From: Meiothermus ruber DSM 1279
Lineage (GTDB): Bacteria > Deinococcota > Deinococci > Deinococcales > Thermaceae
Length of the DNA: 64,000 bases
Direction: 5' to 3'
Assembly: GCF_000024425.1 (NCBI RefSeq)
Contig: NC_013946.1
Span: forward strand, 1,736,001-1,800,000
Numbering within the stretch: position 1 is the stretch's first letter; each line of letters opens with the position of its first letter. The translations under genes and the position numbers were made by a program. Shown piece by piece: positions 27,729 to 36,672 of this stretch. Under the pieces are notes generated by a model that made no database searches, was not told where the DNA came from, and saw nothing but the letters and a program-made list of their open reading frames with translations.

Positions 27729-30578
27729 TCAGGACGCGTATTCCTCCACCGGCGGACAGGAACAAACGATGTTGCGATCGCCGTAGACATTATCCACCCG
27801 GTTCACCGGGCTCCAGTACTTATCCATGGCCGACTGACCGGCAGGGAAGCAGCCCTGGGCCCGGGTGTATTTGCGGTTCCAGTTCTCATCGGCCAGATCC
27901 AGCACGGTGTGGGGGGCGTGGCGCAGGGGGCTTTCCTCGGCGGTGAGTTCGCCCCGCTCGATCTGGGCGATTTCCTGGCGGATGGCGATCATGGCGTTGA
28001 TAAAGCGATCGAGTTCGTGCTTCGACTCCGACTCGGTCGGCTCGACCATCAGGGTTCCGGCCACCGGAAAGCTCATGGTGGGGGCATGAAAGCCAAAGTC
28101 AATCAGGCGCTTGGCAATGTCTTCGGCGGTGATGTCGCAGCGGGCCTTGAAGGCCCGGGGGTCGAGGATGCACTCGTGGGCCACCCGGCCTTTTTCGTTT
28201 TTGTAGAGCACCGGAAAGTAGGGCTCGAGCCGGCTGGCAATGTAGTTGGCGTTCAGGATGGCCACCTCGGTGGCCCGCTTGAGCCCCTCGCTGCCCATCA
28301 TCCAGATGTAGGCGAACGATATGGGCAGAATTGAGGCGGAGCCGTAGGGGGCCGCCGCCACCGGCCCCACCGGAGCCGTCCCACCGTCGAGCACGGGGTG
28401 CCCCGGCAGGAAAGGGGCCAGGTGGGCCTTGACCGCGATGGGGCCCATCCCCGGCCCGCCCCCACCGTGAGGAATGGCGAAGGTCTTGTGCAGGTTGAGG
28501 TGCGAAACATCGGCCCCGTAGTGGCCAGGTTTGGCCAGCCCCACCTGGGCGTTGAGGTTGGCCCCGTCCAGGTAGACCTGCCCTCCGTAGCGGTGCACGA
28601 TTTCGCACAGCTCGCGTATCTTCTCCTCAAACACCCCGTGGGTAGAGGGGTAGGTAACCATCACCGCCGCCAGTCTGTCGGCGTGCTGCTTTGCTTTGGC
28701 CTCGAGGTCGTTCAGATCCACGTAGCCCTGCGCATCGCAGGCCACCACCACCACCTCCATCCCGGCCATATGGGCCGAGGCCGGGTTGGTGCCGTGGGCC
28801 GAGGAAGGAATCAAACAGACGTTGCGGTGCCCCTCACCCCTCGAGCGGTGGTAGGCCCGGATAGCCAGCAGCCCGGCATACTCGCCCTGGGCCCCGGAGT
28901 TGGGCTGGAGCGATACCGCGTCGTAGCCGGTGATTTCACACAGCCAGCGGCTCAGGGTTTCGAAGAGCTCGTGGTAGCCCTGGGCCTGCTCGGCGGGTGC
29001 AAAGGGGTGCAAATTGGCGAACTCGGGCCAGCTAATGGGAATCATCTCGGCCGCGGCGTTGAGCTTCATGGTGCAGGAGCCCAGGGGAATCATGGCGCGG
29101 TCGAGCGCCAGGTCGCGGTCGGCCAGGCGGCGCATGTAGCGCATCAACTCGGTTTCGGAGTGGTAGCGGTTGAAGACCGGGTGGGTCAGGTAGGGGCTGG
29201 TGCGCTGCAAGGCAGCCGGTAGGTGATTTTCGGGGACAAAGTCCTGGTACCGGAAGTCGCCCCCAAAGGCCTGCCAGACCGCCTCGATGACCTCGGGGGT
29301 GGTGGTCTCGTCGAGGGCGATGCCGATGTGGGCCTCGTCCACTTTGCGCAGGTTGATGCGGCGGCGGCGGGCCTCGGCCAAAATTTCCTCTACCCGGCCC
29401 TCGGCCCGGATGGTCAGGGTATCGAAGAAGTGGGCATTGACCCGCTCAAAACCCAGGCGCTTCAGGCCCGCGGCCAGCACCGCGGTTTTGTCGTGCACGC
29501 TCTGGGCAATCTCGCGCAGGCCTTCGGGCCCGTGGTAGACCGCGTACATCGAGGCAATCACCGCCAGCAACACCTGCGCGGTGCAGATGTTGGAGGTGGC
29601 CTTTTCGCGGCGGATGTGCTGCTCGCGGGTCTGGAGGGTCAGGCGGTAGGCCCGGTTGCCCCTCGAGTCGATCGAAACCCCCACCAGTCGCCCGGGCAGG
29701 GCCCGCTTGAGGGCGTCCCTGATCGCCATGTAGCCGGCGTGGGGCCCGCCGTAGCCCATGGGAACCCCAAAGCGCTGGGCCGAGCCCACCGCGATATCGG
29801 CCCCCAGCTCGCCGGGCGGGGTGAGCAGGGTCAGGGCCAACAGATCGGCGGCCACCACTGCCAGCCCGCCAGCCGCCTTAACCCGCTCGATGGGGCCACG
29901 CAGGTCGCGGATCTGGCCGAGGGTATCGGGGTACTGAAAGATAGCCCCAAACAGCCCCTCCGGGTTCAGGTCGGTCTCGGGGTCGCCCACCACCAGCTGC
30001 CAGCCCAGGGGTTCGGCCCGGGTCTGCAAAACCGCCAGCGTCTGGGGGTGCACGTTCCTGTCCACAAAAAAGGCCGTGCGCGGGGCTTTGCAACTTCGCT
30101 GGGCCACCGCCATGGCCTCGGCCGCCGCCGTGGCTTCGTCCAGGAGGGAGGCGTTGGCGATGTCCAGGCCGGTGAGGTCGGCCACCATGGTCTGGAAGTT
30201 GAGCAAGGCCTCGAGGCGGCCCTGGCTAATCTCGGGCTGGTAGGGGGTGTAGGCGGTGTACCAGGCCGGGTTTTCCAGCAGGTTGCGCTGGATCACCGGG
30301 GGCAGAATAGTGCCGTAGTAGCCCTGCCCGATGAGCGAGGTAAACACCTGGTTCTTGCTGGCGATGGCCCGCATGCGCGCCAGCATCTCGGTCTCGCTCA
30401 GGCCAGGGCCAATGTTGAGCGGCTCGGCCTCGCGGATGGAGGCCGGCACGGTCTGTTGGATGAGTTCCTCCAGCGAGGAAACCCCCACGGCTTGCAGCAT
30501 CTGCTCGATGTCCGCAGGGGTGGGGCCAATGTGGCGGCGCGAGAAATCGGTGGAACGGGGTTTGCGTTCAGGGGTCAT
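27729..30578 (-). CDS. gcvP: Glycine dehydrogenase (decarboxylating), P-protein
   Basis: A 949-aa fused alpha-beta type P-protein, which decarboxylates glycine on PLP and passes the aminomethyl group to lipoylated GcvH. The PLP lysine is in [18 protein letters not shown] near residue 700. The N-terminal half starts [19 protein letters not shown], as is typical. The start at 30578 ([12 protein letters not shown]) follows GGAGGAG. A longer frame runs through the riboswitch and is not real. Its mRNA leader carries the tandem glycine riboswitch at 30601-30739. Confidence 0.96.
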   Translation of the reverse strand: MTPERKPRSTDFSRRHIGPTPADIEQMLQAVGVSSLEELIQQTVPASIREAEPLNIGPGLSETEMLARMRAIASKNQVFTSLIGQGYYGTILPPVIQRNLLENPAWYTAYTPYQPEISQGRLEALLNFQTMVADLTGLDIANASLLDEATAAAEAMAVAQRSCKAPRTAFFVDRNVHPQTLAVLQTRAEPLGWQLVVGDPETDLNPEGLFGAIFQYPDTLGQIRDLRGPIERVKAAGGLAVVAADLLALTLLTPPGELGADIAVGSAQRFGVPMGYGGPHAGYMAIRDALKRALPGRLVGVSIDSRGNRAYRLTLQTREQHIRREKATSNICTAQVLLAVIASMYAVYHGPEGLREIAQSVHDKTAVLAAGLKRLGFERVNAHFFDTLTIRAEGRVEEILAEARRRRINLRKVDEAHIGIALDETTTPEVIEAVWQAFGGDFRYQDFVPENHLPAALQRTSPYLTHPVFNRYHSETELMRYMRRLADRDLALDRAMIPLGSCTMKLNAAAEMIPISWPEFANLHPFAPAEQAQGYHELFETLSRWLCEITGYDAVSLQPNSGAQGEYAGLLAIRAYHRSRGEGHRNVCLIPSSAHGTNPASAHMAGMEVVVVACDAQGYVDLNDLEAKAKQHADRLAAVMVTYPSTHGVFEEKIRELCEIVHRYGGQVYLDGANLNAQVGLAKPGHYGADVSHLNLHKTFAIPHGGGGPGMGPIAVKAHLAPFLPGHPVLDGGTAPVGPVAAAPYGSASILPISFAYIWMMGSEGLKRATEVAILNANYIASRLEPYFPVLYKNEKGRVAHECILDPRAFKARCDITAEDIAKRLIDFGFHAPTMSFPVAGTLMVEPTESESKHELDRFINAMIAIRQEIAQIERGELTAEESPLRHAPHTVLDLADENWNRKYTRAQGCFPAGQSAMDKYWSPVNRVDNVYGDRNIVCSCPPVEEYAS

Positions 30579-30600
30579 GCGGTCTCCTCCACTGACCCCA

Positions 30601-30739
30601 TCTGTCCTTTTGCCTGAGAGTGTTATCCCGTCGGCGGGCGCTTGGCGCCTCTCTCCAGATTTCACTGCTGTGGTCCTTTTGCCTGAGAGTTTCCGGGGTG
30701 GTTGCTCCTTCGGCGTGGGGCTGGCCCATCTCTCCCATC
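30601..30739 (-). promoter_or_regulatory. Tandem glycine riboswitch upstream of gcvP
   Basis: Two glycine aptamers in series on the minus strand. Aptamer 1 (30671-30739) runs from GGGAGAG through CGCCGAAGGAGCAA to ACTCTCAGGCAAAAGGACC. Aptamer 2 (30601-30659) runs from GGAGAGAGG through CCGCCGACGGGATAA to ACTCTCAGGCAAAAGGAC. About 11 nt link them. Aptamer 2 ends 22 nt before the gcvP start, leaving no room for a separate terminator, so control of translation (or an on-switch freeing the GGAGGAG) is likely. Glycine would induce its own breakdown. Confidence 0.95.
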
Positions 30740-30765
30740 AGCAGCGCGCTGCTTGTACCAAAGCC

Positions 30766-30792
30766 ATGATAGCCCAAACCTGCACAGGTCAA
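30766..30792 (-). promoter_or_regulatory. Candidate promoter of the riboswitch-gcvP transcript
   Basis: Minus strand: TTGACC (30787-30792), a short 15-nt spacer, TATCAT (30766-30771). The spacer holds the palindrome ACCTG-CA-CAGGT (30778-30789), a possible operator. It would start the transcript just before aptamer 1. Confidence 0.45.
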
Positions 30793-30824
30793 AAAGTGAC
30801 ACTTGTACAGTTTTGTTTCGAGGT

Positions 30825-31205
30825 CTACTGGCTTTCTGCCACGGCCTGGTACTCCACCGCCGATAAGAGCCCGTTCAGATCCGCCGGGTTCACCCGCATT
30901 TTGAACAGCCAGCCCTCGCCGTAGGGCGACTGGTTGATGAGCTCGGGCTTATCGGACAAAGCGCTGTTGACCTCGAGGATCTCCCCGGCCACCGGGGCGT
31001 AGATGTCGGAGGCGGTCTTGACCGACTCCACCACCGCCACCGCCGAACCAGCCTCCACGGCCTTACCCACCTGCGGCAAGTCCACAAACACCACATCCCC
31101 CAGGGCGTCCTGGGCGAAGTCGGTGATGCCCACCACGGCCACGTCGCCCTCGAGGCGAACCCATTCGTGCGATTTGGTGTACTTGAGCTCGGAAGGATAA
31201 TTCAT
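30825..31205 (-). CDS. gcvH: Glycine cleavage system H protein
   Basis: A 126-aa lipoyl carrier. The lipoylation site is the lysine in [17 protein letters not shown] near residue 64, and the N-terminus [20 protein letters not shown] is typical. It shuttles the aminomethyl group from GcvP to GcvT. ATG at 31205 with GAGGTGAG just upstream. It lies 52 nt after gcvT and 246 nt before gcvP, with the riboswitch between. Confidence 0.97.
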   Translation of the reverse strand: MNYPSELKYTKSHEWVRLEGDVAVVGITDFAQDALGDVVFVDLPQVGKAVEAGSAVAVVESVKTASDIYAPVAGEILEVNSALSDKPELINQSPYGEGWLFKMRVNPADLNGLLSAVEYQAVAESQ

Positions 31206-31257
31206 CGTCTCACCTCGGCTGTCAGTTTATTGCCTGAAAGGCCCCTACGCGCAACAC

Positions 31258-32313
31258 CTAGCGCTTCACGAAAGGCGTCTCGACCACAGCGGCCGGCGCG
31301 GCCCGGCCGCGAATCTCCACCTCCAGTGCGGTGCCCACCCCGGCCCAGTCGGACTGCACATAGGCCAGCCCAATGCCCTTTTTGAGCACGGGGGAGTGGG
31401 TTCCTGAGGTAAGGATGCCGACCTCCTTGCCCCCTCCCAGCACCCGGTAGCCCTCGCGCGGAATCCCCCCCTCGACCAGCAGCCCCACCAGCCGGCGCTC
31501 GCAGGCCGCGTCCAGCATGGCCTGTTTACCGAAAAACTCCTTCTGGCCCTTGACCACCCAGTCGAAAGGGGTGCATAGGGGGTTGGTGGTGTCGGTGAGT
31601 TCGTGGCCGTACAGGGGAAAGCCGGCCTCGAGCCTCAAGGTATCGCGCGCCCCCAGACCACAAGGGGTCACCCCAGCCTCCAGGAGGGCCGCCCAGACCG
31701 CCGGGGCTTCGTCGGGGGCCACGAACACCTCGTAGCCGTCCTCGCCGGTGTAGCCGGTGCGGGCAAAGCGCACCCACTTGCCTGCCAGCTTGCCCATGAA
31801 GGTGTCGTTCTTCTTGCGCGAGACCAGGTCGGTGTCGCAGAGCTTTTGCAGCACTGCCACCGCCTGGGGGCCCTGCACCGCAATCAGGGCAAAAAAATCG
31901 GAGGCGTCCTCGAGCCTCACCTCAAAGCCTTCCGCCAGGCGCTGAAGATGTTCCCAGTCCTTCTCGATGTTGGCGGCGTTCACCACCATCAGGTATTCCT
32001 CTTCGCCGGTGCGGTACAGGTAAATGTCGTCCACCACGCCCCCTTGCGCATTGGGCAGCATGGAGTAGTGGGCCCGGCCCACTTTAAGCTTAGTCACATC
32101 GTTCAGGGTGGCGTACTGCAAAAACTCGAGGGCCCCCGGCCCTTTTATCCAGAACTCACCCATATGGCTCACATCAAACATCCCCACCAACCCCCGAACG
32201 GCCAGGTGTTCGGAGGTGATGGAGGTGTACTGGATGGGCATCTCGTAACCGGCAAAAGGCACCATCCTGGCTCCCAGGGCCAGATGGGCTTGGTGAAGTG
32301 GTGTGGTTTTCAT
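31258..32313 (-). CDS. gcvT: Aminomethyltransferase, glycine cleavage T protein
   Basis: A 351-aa T-protein: MKTTPLHQAHLALGARMVPF at the start, VSHMGEFWIKGPGALEFLQ, ARTGYTGEDGYEVFV (folate-site Asp and Glu region) and GARDTLRLEAGFPLYGHEL. It moves the one-carbon unit from aminomethyl-GcvH to tetrahydrofolate and releases ammonia. First gene of gcvT-gcvH-gcvP. I find no glycine aptamer in front of it; an extended -10 TGTTACAAC (32353-32361) lies 40 nt upstream. Confidence 0.96.
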   Translation of the reverse strand: MKTTPLHQAHLALGARMVPFAGYEMPIQYTSITSEHLAVRGLVGMFDVSHMGEFWIKGPGALEFLQYATLNDVTKLKVGRAHYSMLPNAQGGVVDDIYLYRTGEEEYLMVVNAANIEKDWEHLQRLAEGFEVRLEDASDFFALIAVQGPQAVAVLQKLCDTDLVSRKKNDTFMGKLAGKWVRFARTGYTGEDGYEVFVAPDEAPAVWAALLEAGVTPCGLGARDTLRLEAGFPLYGHELTDTTNPLCTPFDWVVKGQKEFFGKQAMLDAACERRLVGLLVEGGIPREGYRVLGGGKEVGILTSGTHSPVLKKGIGLAYVQSDWAGVGTALEVEIRGRAAPAAVVETPFVKR

Positions 32314-32352
32314 GCCGCTTCAGCATACCAACCCAGGGGCCCAGGCCCGAAG

Positions 32353-32361
32353 GTTGTAACA
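32353..32361 (-). promoter_or_regulatory. Candidate extended -10 promoter of gcvT
   Basis: TGTTACAAC on the minus strand, a TGn-TACAAC extended -10 element without a clear -35 box. Confidence 0.35.
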
Positions 32362-32373
32362 CGCACTACGGCA

Positions 32374-32405
32374 GCATCGTTACTTTTTAGAAAGCCCAAC
32401 GATGC
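32374..32405 (-). terminator. Hairpin after mglA
   Basis: GCATCGTT (32374-32381) pairs with AACGATGC (32398-32405). Inside, CTTT (32383-32386) pairs with AAAG (32391-32394). It lies 50 nt beyond the mglA stop and before the gcvT promoter. No U-run follows. Confidence 0.45.
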
Positions 32406-32454
32406 GCACAACCAATACCGTGAACGGTTGGGCGGTACGTCAACCTGGCGTAAG

Positions 32455-33045
32455 CTAGCCAGCCGACGCCACGCGGGCCAGCACCTGACGGCTCACAGCC
32501 TTCAGGGTCTCGAACACCCCAACGCCATTGGTAGCGATGGCCTCAAAGATGGGCAGCCGCATCTCGGGGTCAATCACCGCCTGGATCATCTCCACCGGTA
32601 AGGCATCGGGGGCATCGCGCTTGTTGGCCTGTAGCACAAGGGGGATGTCCTCTACCTTTATGCCGTACTCAGCCAGGTTTTCGCGCAGGTTGCGCATGGA
32701 TTCTGCATTGGCCCGCAGGCGGTTGGGGGCCGAGTCGGCCACAAAGACAATCCCGTCCACGCCCCGCAAAATGAGCTTGCGGCTGGCGTTGTAAAACACC
32801 TGCCCCGGCACGGTGTACAGGTGAAAGCGGGTTTTGAAGCCCTTAACCTCGCCCAGATCCACGGGTAAAAAGTCGAAGAACAGGGTGCGTTCATCCTCGG
32901 TGGCCAGCGAGACCATCTCACCTTTGCGGTTTTGCGGCACCTGCTGGAAAACCCATTTGAGGTTGGTGGTCTTACCGGACATACCGGGGCCGTAGTAGAC
33001 GATCTTGAAGTTGATCTCCCGGGCGGCAAAGTTGATCGTGCTCAT
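32455..33045 (-). CDS. mglA: MglA Ras-like polarity GTPase
   Basis: A 196-aa small GTPase almost identical in pattern to T. thermophilus MglA. P-loop GPGMSGKTT is near residue 19, switch region [11 protein letters not shown], a PM3 motif reading TVPGQ in place of DxxG (a mark of the MglA family), and the base-recognition motif NKRD near residue 144. It sets cell polarity and type IV pilus/twitching direction in the GTP state. It starts 2 nt after the mglB stop, so the switch and its GAP are made together. Confidence 0.95.
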   Translation of the reverse strand: MSTINFAAREINFKIVYYGPGMSGKTTNLKWVFQQVPQNRKGEMVSLATEDERTLFFDFLPVDLGEVKGFKTRFHLYTVPGQVFYNASRKLILRGVDGIVFVADSAPNRLRANAESMRNLRENLAEYGIKVEDIPLVLQANKRDAPDALPVEMIQAVIDPEMRLPIFEAIATNGVGVFETLKAVSRQVLARVASAG

Positions 33046-33047
33046 AG

Positions 33048-33539
33048 TTAGTTACCAAATAGTTCGTCCAGAAGGGCGCTGGCCCCAGCGTGGTACTCGC
33101 GATCAATCCCCAAGGTGCCCGGTTCTACCAGGGCCTCTTTGGTGATGACCTCGAGCGACTGTACGGCCCGTTTACCAAATAGCTTGACCCGCCCCACCGG
33201 GGCCGTGTTGTCGAAGATAATCACCAGCAGGGCCAGATCCCCCACTTCTTCAGCGTACAGGCCGTAGGTGGCCCCTTGGTGCAGAAGTTCGTTAAAGCGA
33301 GGCTCGCCGAGCATTTTAGCCAAAGCCTGGGTAGCTGCCGCGTTACCAGCAATCAAAGTAGCCAGCGAGTCCAGGGCCGGGGGCCGGGGCGCCCACAGGG
33401 CCTCTTTGTGTGCCAGCACAAAGCCCTTGCGGTCAAGCAAAAGCACGTAACGGGCCCCCGTCTCGCGAAGGAGCTCCTCGAGGACGTGCGAGGCCTTTTC
33501 ATAGGCCCCCCCGAAGAGCGCGATTGCAGGCTCAACCAT
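33048..33539 (-). CDS. mglB: MglB, Roadblock/LC7 GTPase-activating partner of MglA
   Basis: A 163-aa Roadblock/LC7-domain protein. [20 protein letters not shown] and [25 protein letters not shown] match T. thermophilus MglB, which stimulates GTP hydrolysis by MglA as a homodimer and marks the opposite pole. The start is ATG at 33539 ([11 protein letters not shown]). The frame is open further upstream, but the extra residues have no likeness to the family. TGTTACACT (33549-33557) is an extended -10 box 9 nt before the start and suggests a nearly leaderless mRNA. Confidence 0.94.
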   Translation of the reverse strand: MVEPAIALFGGAYEKASHVLEELLRETGARYVLLLDRKGFVLAHKEALWAPRPPALDSLATLIAGNAAATQALAKMLGEPRFNELLHQGATYGLYAEEVGDLALLVIIFDNTAPVGRVKLFGKRAVQSLEVITKEALVEPGTLGIDREYHAGASALLDELFGN

Positions 33540-33548
33540 ACCAGGCCC

Positions 33549-33557
33549 AGTGTAACA
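33549..33557 (-). promoter_or_regulatory. Extended -10 promoter of mglBA
   Basis: TGTTACACT on the minus strand (TGn-TACACT), ending 9 nt before the mglB ATG. No ribosome site between. Confidence 0.45.
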
Positions 33558-33704
33558 CGCACCCGTTACCCACCCCTGTGACGAATTACGCTGGGTGGTT
33601 TTGTGCGCAAAGATCGCCGCGAGCAGCTCTCCGGTCTCAGCTGAGCAAAAGCAGTGTGCATCAGAGCAGACTGAATCGGCCCCGCGCAGCTTATCTTGGC
33701 GTTT

Positions 33705-34628
33705 ATGCAACGCTTCTTCGGGGTAATCTGGCCTTGTCTGGTGCTGCTCGGCCCCCTGGCCCTGGCCCAGAATCCCGCCACCATCGACGAACTCACGCGC
33801 CAGCGCTTTGGCGGTGGCCTGCTCAGCATCGAGCGGGTTTTAGAGCGCAACTCGAGCTTTACCCGCTACCTGGTGCGCTACCCCTCGGATGGGCTTCAGA
33901 TGTACGGCTTTATGAACGTGCCCAACCAGGAGGGCCGTTTCCCGGTGGTGGTCGTGATTCACGGGTATGTCAACCCCGCCACCTACCAAACCCTGACCTA
34001 CACCACCCGCTACGCCGATGCCCTGGCCCGGGCTGGGTTCGTCACCCTTCACCCCAACCTCCGGGGGCATGGTCTGTCCCAGGGACGCCCCGAGCAAAGC
34101 CCCTGGCGCCTGCAGTACGCGAAGGAAATCCTCGATTTGGTGGCTATAATTCGGGCCCAGGCCGGTAGCGGGCCCCTGACCAAAGCCCGCCCAAGCATCG
34201 GCCTGATGGGGCACAGCATGGGGGGTGGCATCGCCCAGCGGGTGGCGGTGGTCGACCCCAGCATTCGCGCCCTGTTGCTCTATGGCACCATGCACGGCAA
34301 CGACCTAAAAAATGCCCAGCAGATCTGCAATGTCTTTACCAATGGCCTGCGCGGTTGCCAGGAAGCCCGCAACCCTCCCCCAAACCTAGCCCAGGTGTCA
34401 CCGATTAACTATTATGGCCGTTTGCGGGCCAGGGTGCAGGTACACCACGGCACCCAGGATCCCCAGACCCCCTATGCCTGGGCCCAGGAAATTTGCGCGG
34501 CTTTGCGAAAAAACAGGGTTGAGCACGAGTGTTTCAGTTATCCCGGGGCCGGCCATACCTTCCGTGGGCAGGATTACAGCCGGCTGATACAGCGAGCCGT
34601 GGCTTTCTTTCGCAGCGCGCTTAACTGA
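33705..34628 (+). CDS. Secreted alpha/beta hydrolase
   Basis: A 307-aa protein with a signal peptide (MQRFFGVIWPCLVLLGPLAL, cleavage expected after ALA). The hydrolase core has the oxyanion-loop HGYVNP near residue 88, nucleophile elbow GHSMGGG near residue 173, an acid candidate in HGTQDPQTPYA, and His in YPGAGHTFRG. The fold resembles dienelactone hydrolases and acylaminoacyl peptidases; the substrate is unknown. The paired cysteines near the C-terminal half (ICNVFTNGLRGC) could form a disulfide outside the cell. The ATG at 33705 follows TATCTT at 33692-33697, a possible leaderless start. Confidence 0.82.
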   Translation: MQRFFGVIWPCLVLLGPLALAQNPATIDELTRQRFGGGLLSIERVLERNSSFTRYLVRYPSDGLQMYGFMNVPNQEGRFPVVVVIHGYVNPATYQTLTYTTRYADALARAGFVTLHPNLRGHGLSQGRPEQSPWRLQYAKEILDLVAIIRAQAGSGPLTKARPSIGLMGHSMGGGIAQRVAVVDPSIRALLLYGTMHGNDLKNAQQICNVFTNGLRGCQEARNPPPNLAQVSPINYYGRLRARVQVHHGTQDPQTPYAWAQEICAALRKNRVEHECFSYPGAGHTFRGQDYSRLIQRAVAFFRSALN

Positions 34629-34649
34629 AGGGCCCGGCCAGGCTCGAGG

Positions 34650-35804
34650 ATGGGAGACCCAGCTTTGCAACACCTTTATCTGCACGTACCGTTCTGCCCC
34701 ACCATCTGCCCGTACTGCGACTTTCATGTGGTTCGCCGCTATGGGGACGTGGTAGAGGCCTATCTAAAGCGACTGGCCCAGGAGGCCCGGGGGCTTTTTG
34801 AGCAACACCCCGGCCCGCTTACCACGCTCTACCTGGGCGGGGGCACCCCCAGCTTCCTGCGCAGCCACGAGCTGGAGGCCCTTTTTCGCGCCCTGCCCTG
34901 GAACATAGAGGCTGCTGAGGTCACCCTCGAGGCCAACCCTGGCACCCTCAACCCAGAACGGCTTCGCCTGCTACGCGAGCTAGGGGTCAACCGCATCTCG
35001 CTGGGGGTACAGAGCTTCCAGGACAGCGTGCTCAAAACCCTGGGCCGGGCCCACGGCCGCATCGGGGCCCTGCGGGCTGTGGAGATGAGCCTCGAGGCTG
35101 GCTTCCGTACCTCTATCGACCTGATTCTGGGCCTACCCGGTCAGGATGCCGAGGCCGACCTGGCCCAGGCCGCGGCCTTGGGGGTGGAACACGTTTCGGC
35201 CTATACGCTACAGGTTGAGCCCGGCACACCGTTTGCGCTCAAGGGATTGGCGCCCGACCCAGACGCCGAAGCCCAGGCCTTTGAGCTGGCCCAGCATCTG
35301 CTGGGCAGGGCCGGCCTGACCCGGTACGAGGTATCCAACTTTGCCCGCCCGGGAGGAGAAAGCCGGCACAACCTAGCCTACTGGCGCAACGCGTTCTGGG
35401 GTGGGCTGGGGCCAGGCGCTACCGGGCAGCTTGCCGGACTCGAGCCGCATATTTTCGCAGTGCGCTACACCAACCCCCCTCTACCGCGCTGGCTACAGGG
35501 GGAAGAACCTTCGCTGGAACCGATTAGCAGGCTCGAGCACGTCAAGGAGTCTCTCATGCTGGGCCTACGGCTGGCCCAGGGGGTTGACCTGGAATTGCTC
35601 GAGCAGCGCAGTGGGCTCGAGGTATGGCCGGCCCTGGAGCCCGCCGTTCAGCAGTTAAGCAGCCAGGGTTGGCTGGTCGTAGAGCAAAAACGCATCCGCG
35701 CCACCGACCTCAACACCCTGCACCCCATCATTTTGCAGCTCTGGGACAGCCTGGAGGCACGAAACCCCGCGCCGCTTGCGCCCCGCCGGCTACCGGGGTA
35801 TTAG
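34650..35804 (+). CDS. hemW: HemW-like radical SAM heme chaperone
   Basis: A 384-aa radical SAM protein. CPTICPYC near residue 16 is the CX3CX2C site for the 4Fe-4S cluster, followed by YLGGGTPS, LEANPGTL, GVNRISLGVQSFQ, DLILGLPGQ and the HemW-type NLAYWRN. Proteins of this group were long called oxygen-independent coproporphyrinogen oxidase, but HemW lacks the extra cysteine and acts in heme handling. The start at 34650 is ATG with a weak GAGG upstream. Its end overlaps the convergent kinase gene by 15 nt. Confidence 0.88.
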   Translation: MGDPALQHLYLHVPFCPTICPYCDFHVVRRYGDVVEAYLKRLAQEARGLFEQHPGPLTTLYLGGGTPSFLRSHELEALFRALPWNIEAAEVTLEANPGTLNPERLRLLRELGVNRISLGVQSFQDSVLKTLGRAHGRIGALRAVEMSLEAGFRTSIDLILGLPGQDAEADLAQAAALGVEHVSAYTLQVEPGTPFALKGLAPDPDAEAQAFELAQHLLGRAGLTRYEVSNFARPGGESRHNLAYWRNAFWGGLGPGATGQLAGLEPHIFAVRYTNPPLPRWLQGEEPSLEPISRLEHVKESLMLGLRLAQGVDLELLEQRSGLEVWPALEPAVQQLSSQGWLVVEQKRIRATDLNTLHPIILQLWDSLEARNPAPLAPRRLPGY

Positions 35805-36611
35805 CGAAGCGTGCATGGCCTCAAAATCGCGCAGGGCCTCGAGGGCGTTCTGGTAACGCTCAGCGACATCCTTGCAGATGAGGCGGCTCAGGAAACCCTG
35901 CAACTCGGCGGTCACGGTCAGGCCGGTCTCGGGGGCAGCCACCAGCGGCGGCGGAGGTAGCTTGAGGTGGGCGTTCATCACCTCGACCGGCTCCCCCACG
36001 AACGGTAGCTCACCGGCAATAGCCCAGTACAGCAGGATACCCGCCGAGTACATGTCCGAAGCCGGGGTGGGTGAGCGTCCACGGATCTGCTCCGGGGCGA
36101 TATAGGCAATGGTGCCTAGGCGAACCTTTTGGCTAAAGCGCTCCCCCAATGGGCCAGAGAGGTCGAAATCCACCAGGCGGGCCTCACCGGTGCCGTCCAC
36201 CACAAGGTTGTCCGGCTTAACATCGCGGTGTACTAAATTCTGGCCGTGCATATGCGCCAGGGCCTCGAGGAGGTGCTTGAAAACCCCTAGTATCCGGGCC
36301 GGGTTATCCCTACGCCACTCCGACAGGCGGATGCCCGGGGCAAAGGCCAGGAGCACCGCGGGGTGCTCTCCACCGTCGTGGGGCACGCTTAGACGGGCCA
36401 GAACAGGGTTGATGTGCGGGTGCTTGAGCTGCTGACCCACCTTCCACTCCCGGTCGGCCCGCCCCTCAAATCCCCGCGGGAAAACCTTGAGCGCATAGGG
36501 GGTGCCGTGAACATCGAAGGCCAGGTAGACCGTGGCCAGCGCCCCACGGGCAATGGGTCGGATGACCTTGTAGCGGCCTTCCAAGGTGATGCCGGCTAAC
36601 CCCACAACCAT
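35790..36611 (-). CDS. Hanks-type serine/threonine protein kinase
   Basis: A 273-aa soluble kinase with a single kinase domain and no membrane or sensor part. Seen: glycine-loop region IARGALATVY, ATP lysine in YALKVFPRG, catalytic loop HRDVKPDNLVV, metal-binding segment VDFDLSGPLG where most kinases have DFG, TIAYIAPEQIRGR and SDMYSAGILLYWAIAG. The DFD variant keeps the metal-binding aspartate, so activity is expected. The start at 36611 (MVVGLAGITLEGRYKV) is chosen because the preceding 119 codons of the open frame lie antisense to the patatin gene and do not look like protein. It ends inside the hemW stop region. Confidence 0.87.
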   Translation of the reverse strand: MVVGLAGITLEGRYKVIRPIARGALATVYLAFDVHGTPYALKVFPRGFEGRADREWKVGQQLKHPHINPVLARLSVPHDGGEHPAVLLAFAPGIRLSEWRRDNPARILGVFKHLLEALAHMHGQNLVHRDVKPDNLVVDGTGEARLVDFDLSGPLGERFSQKVRLGTIAYIAPEQIRGRSPTPASDMYSAGILLYWAIAGELPFVGEPVEVMNAHLKLPPPPLVAAPETGLTVTAELQGFLSRLICKDVAERYQNALEALRDFEAMHASLIPR

Positions 36612-36634
36612 CACTATACCGATTCTGGCCGGTA

Positions 36635-36664
36635 TTGGGGGTTCATAGCACCGATCGGTAAAAT
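36635..36664 (+). promoter_or_regulatory. Leaderless promoter of the patatin-like gene
   Basis: TTGGGG (36635-36640), 18 nt, TAAAAT (36659-36664), then the GTG start 8 nt later at 36673. No ribosome site is present. Confidence 0.5.
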
Positions 36665-36672
36665 GTTCCAAG

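Noticed and set aside
29223-30617. A 464-codon plus-strand frame inside gcvP
   Set aside because: It is antisense to well-conserved gcvP sequence and has no plausible composition, start site or motif. Similar long shadows lie opposite rpoC, rpoB, metY and the MFS gene.
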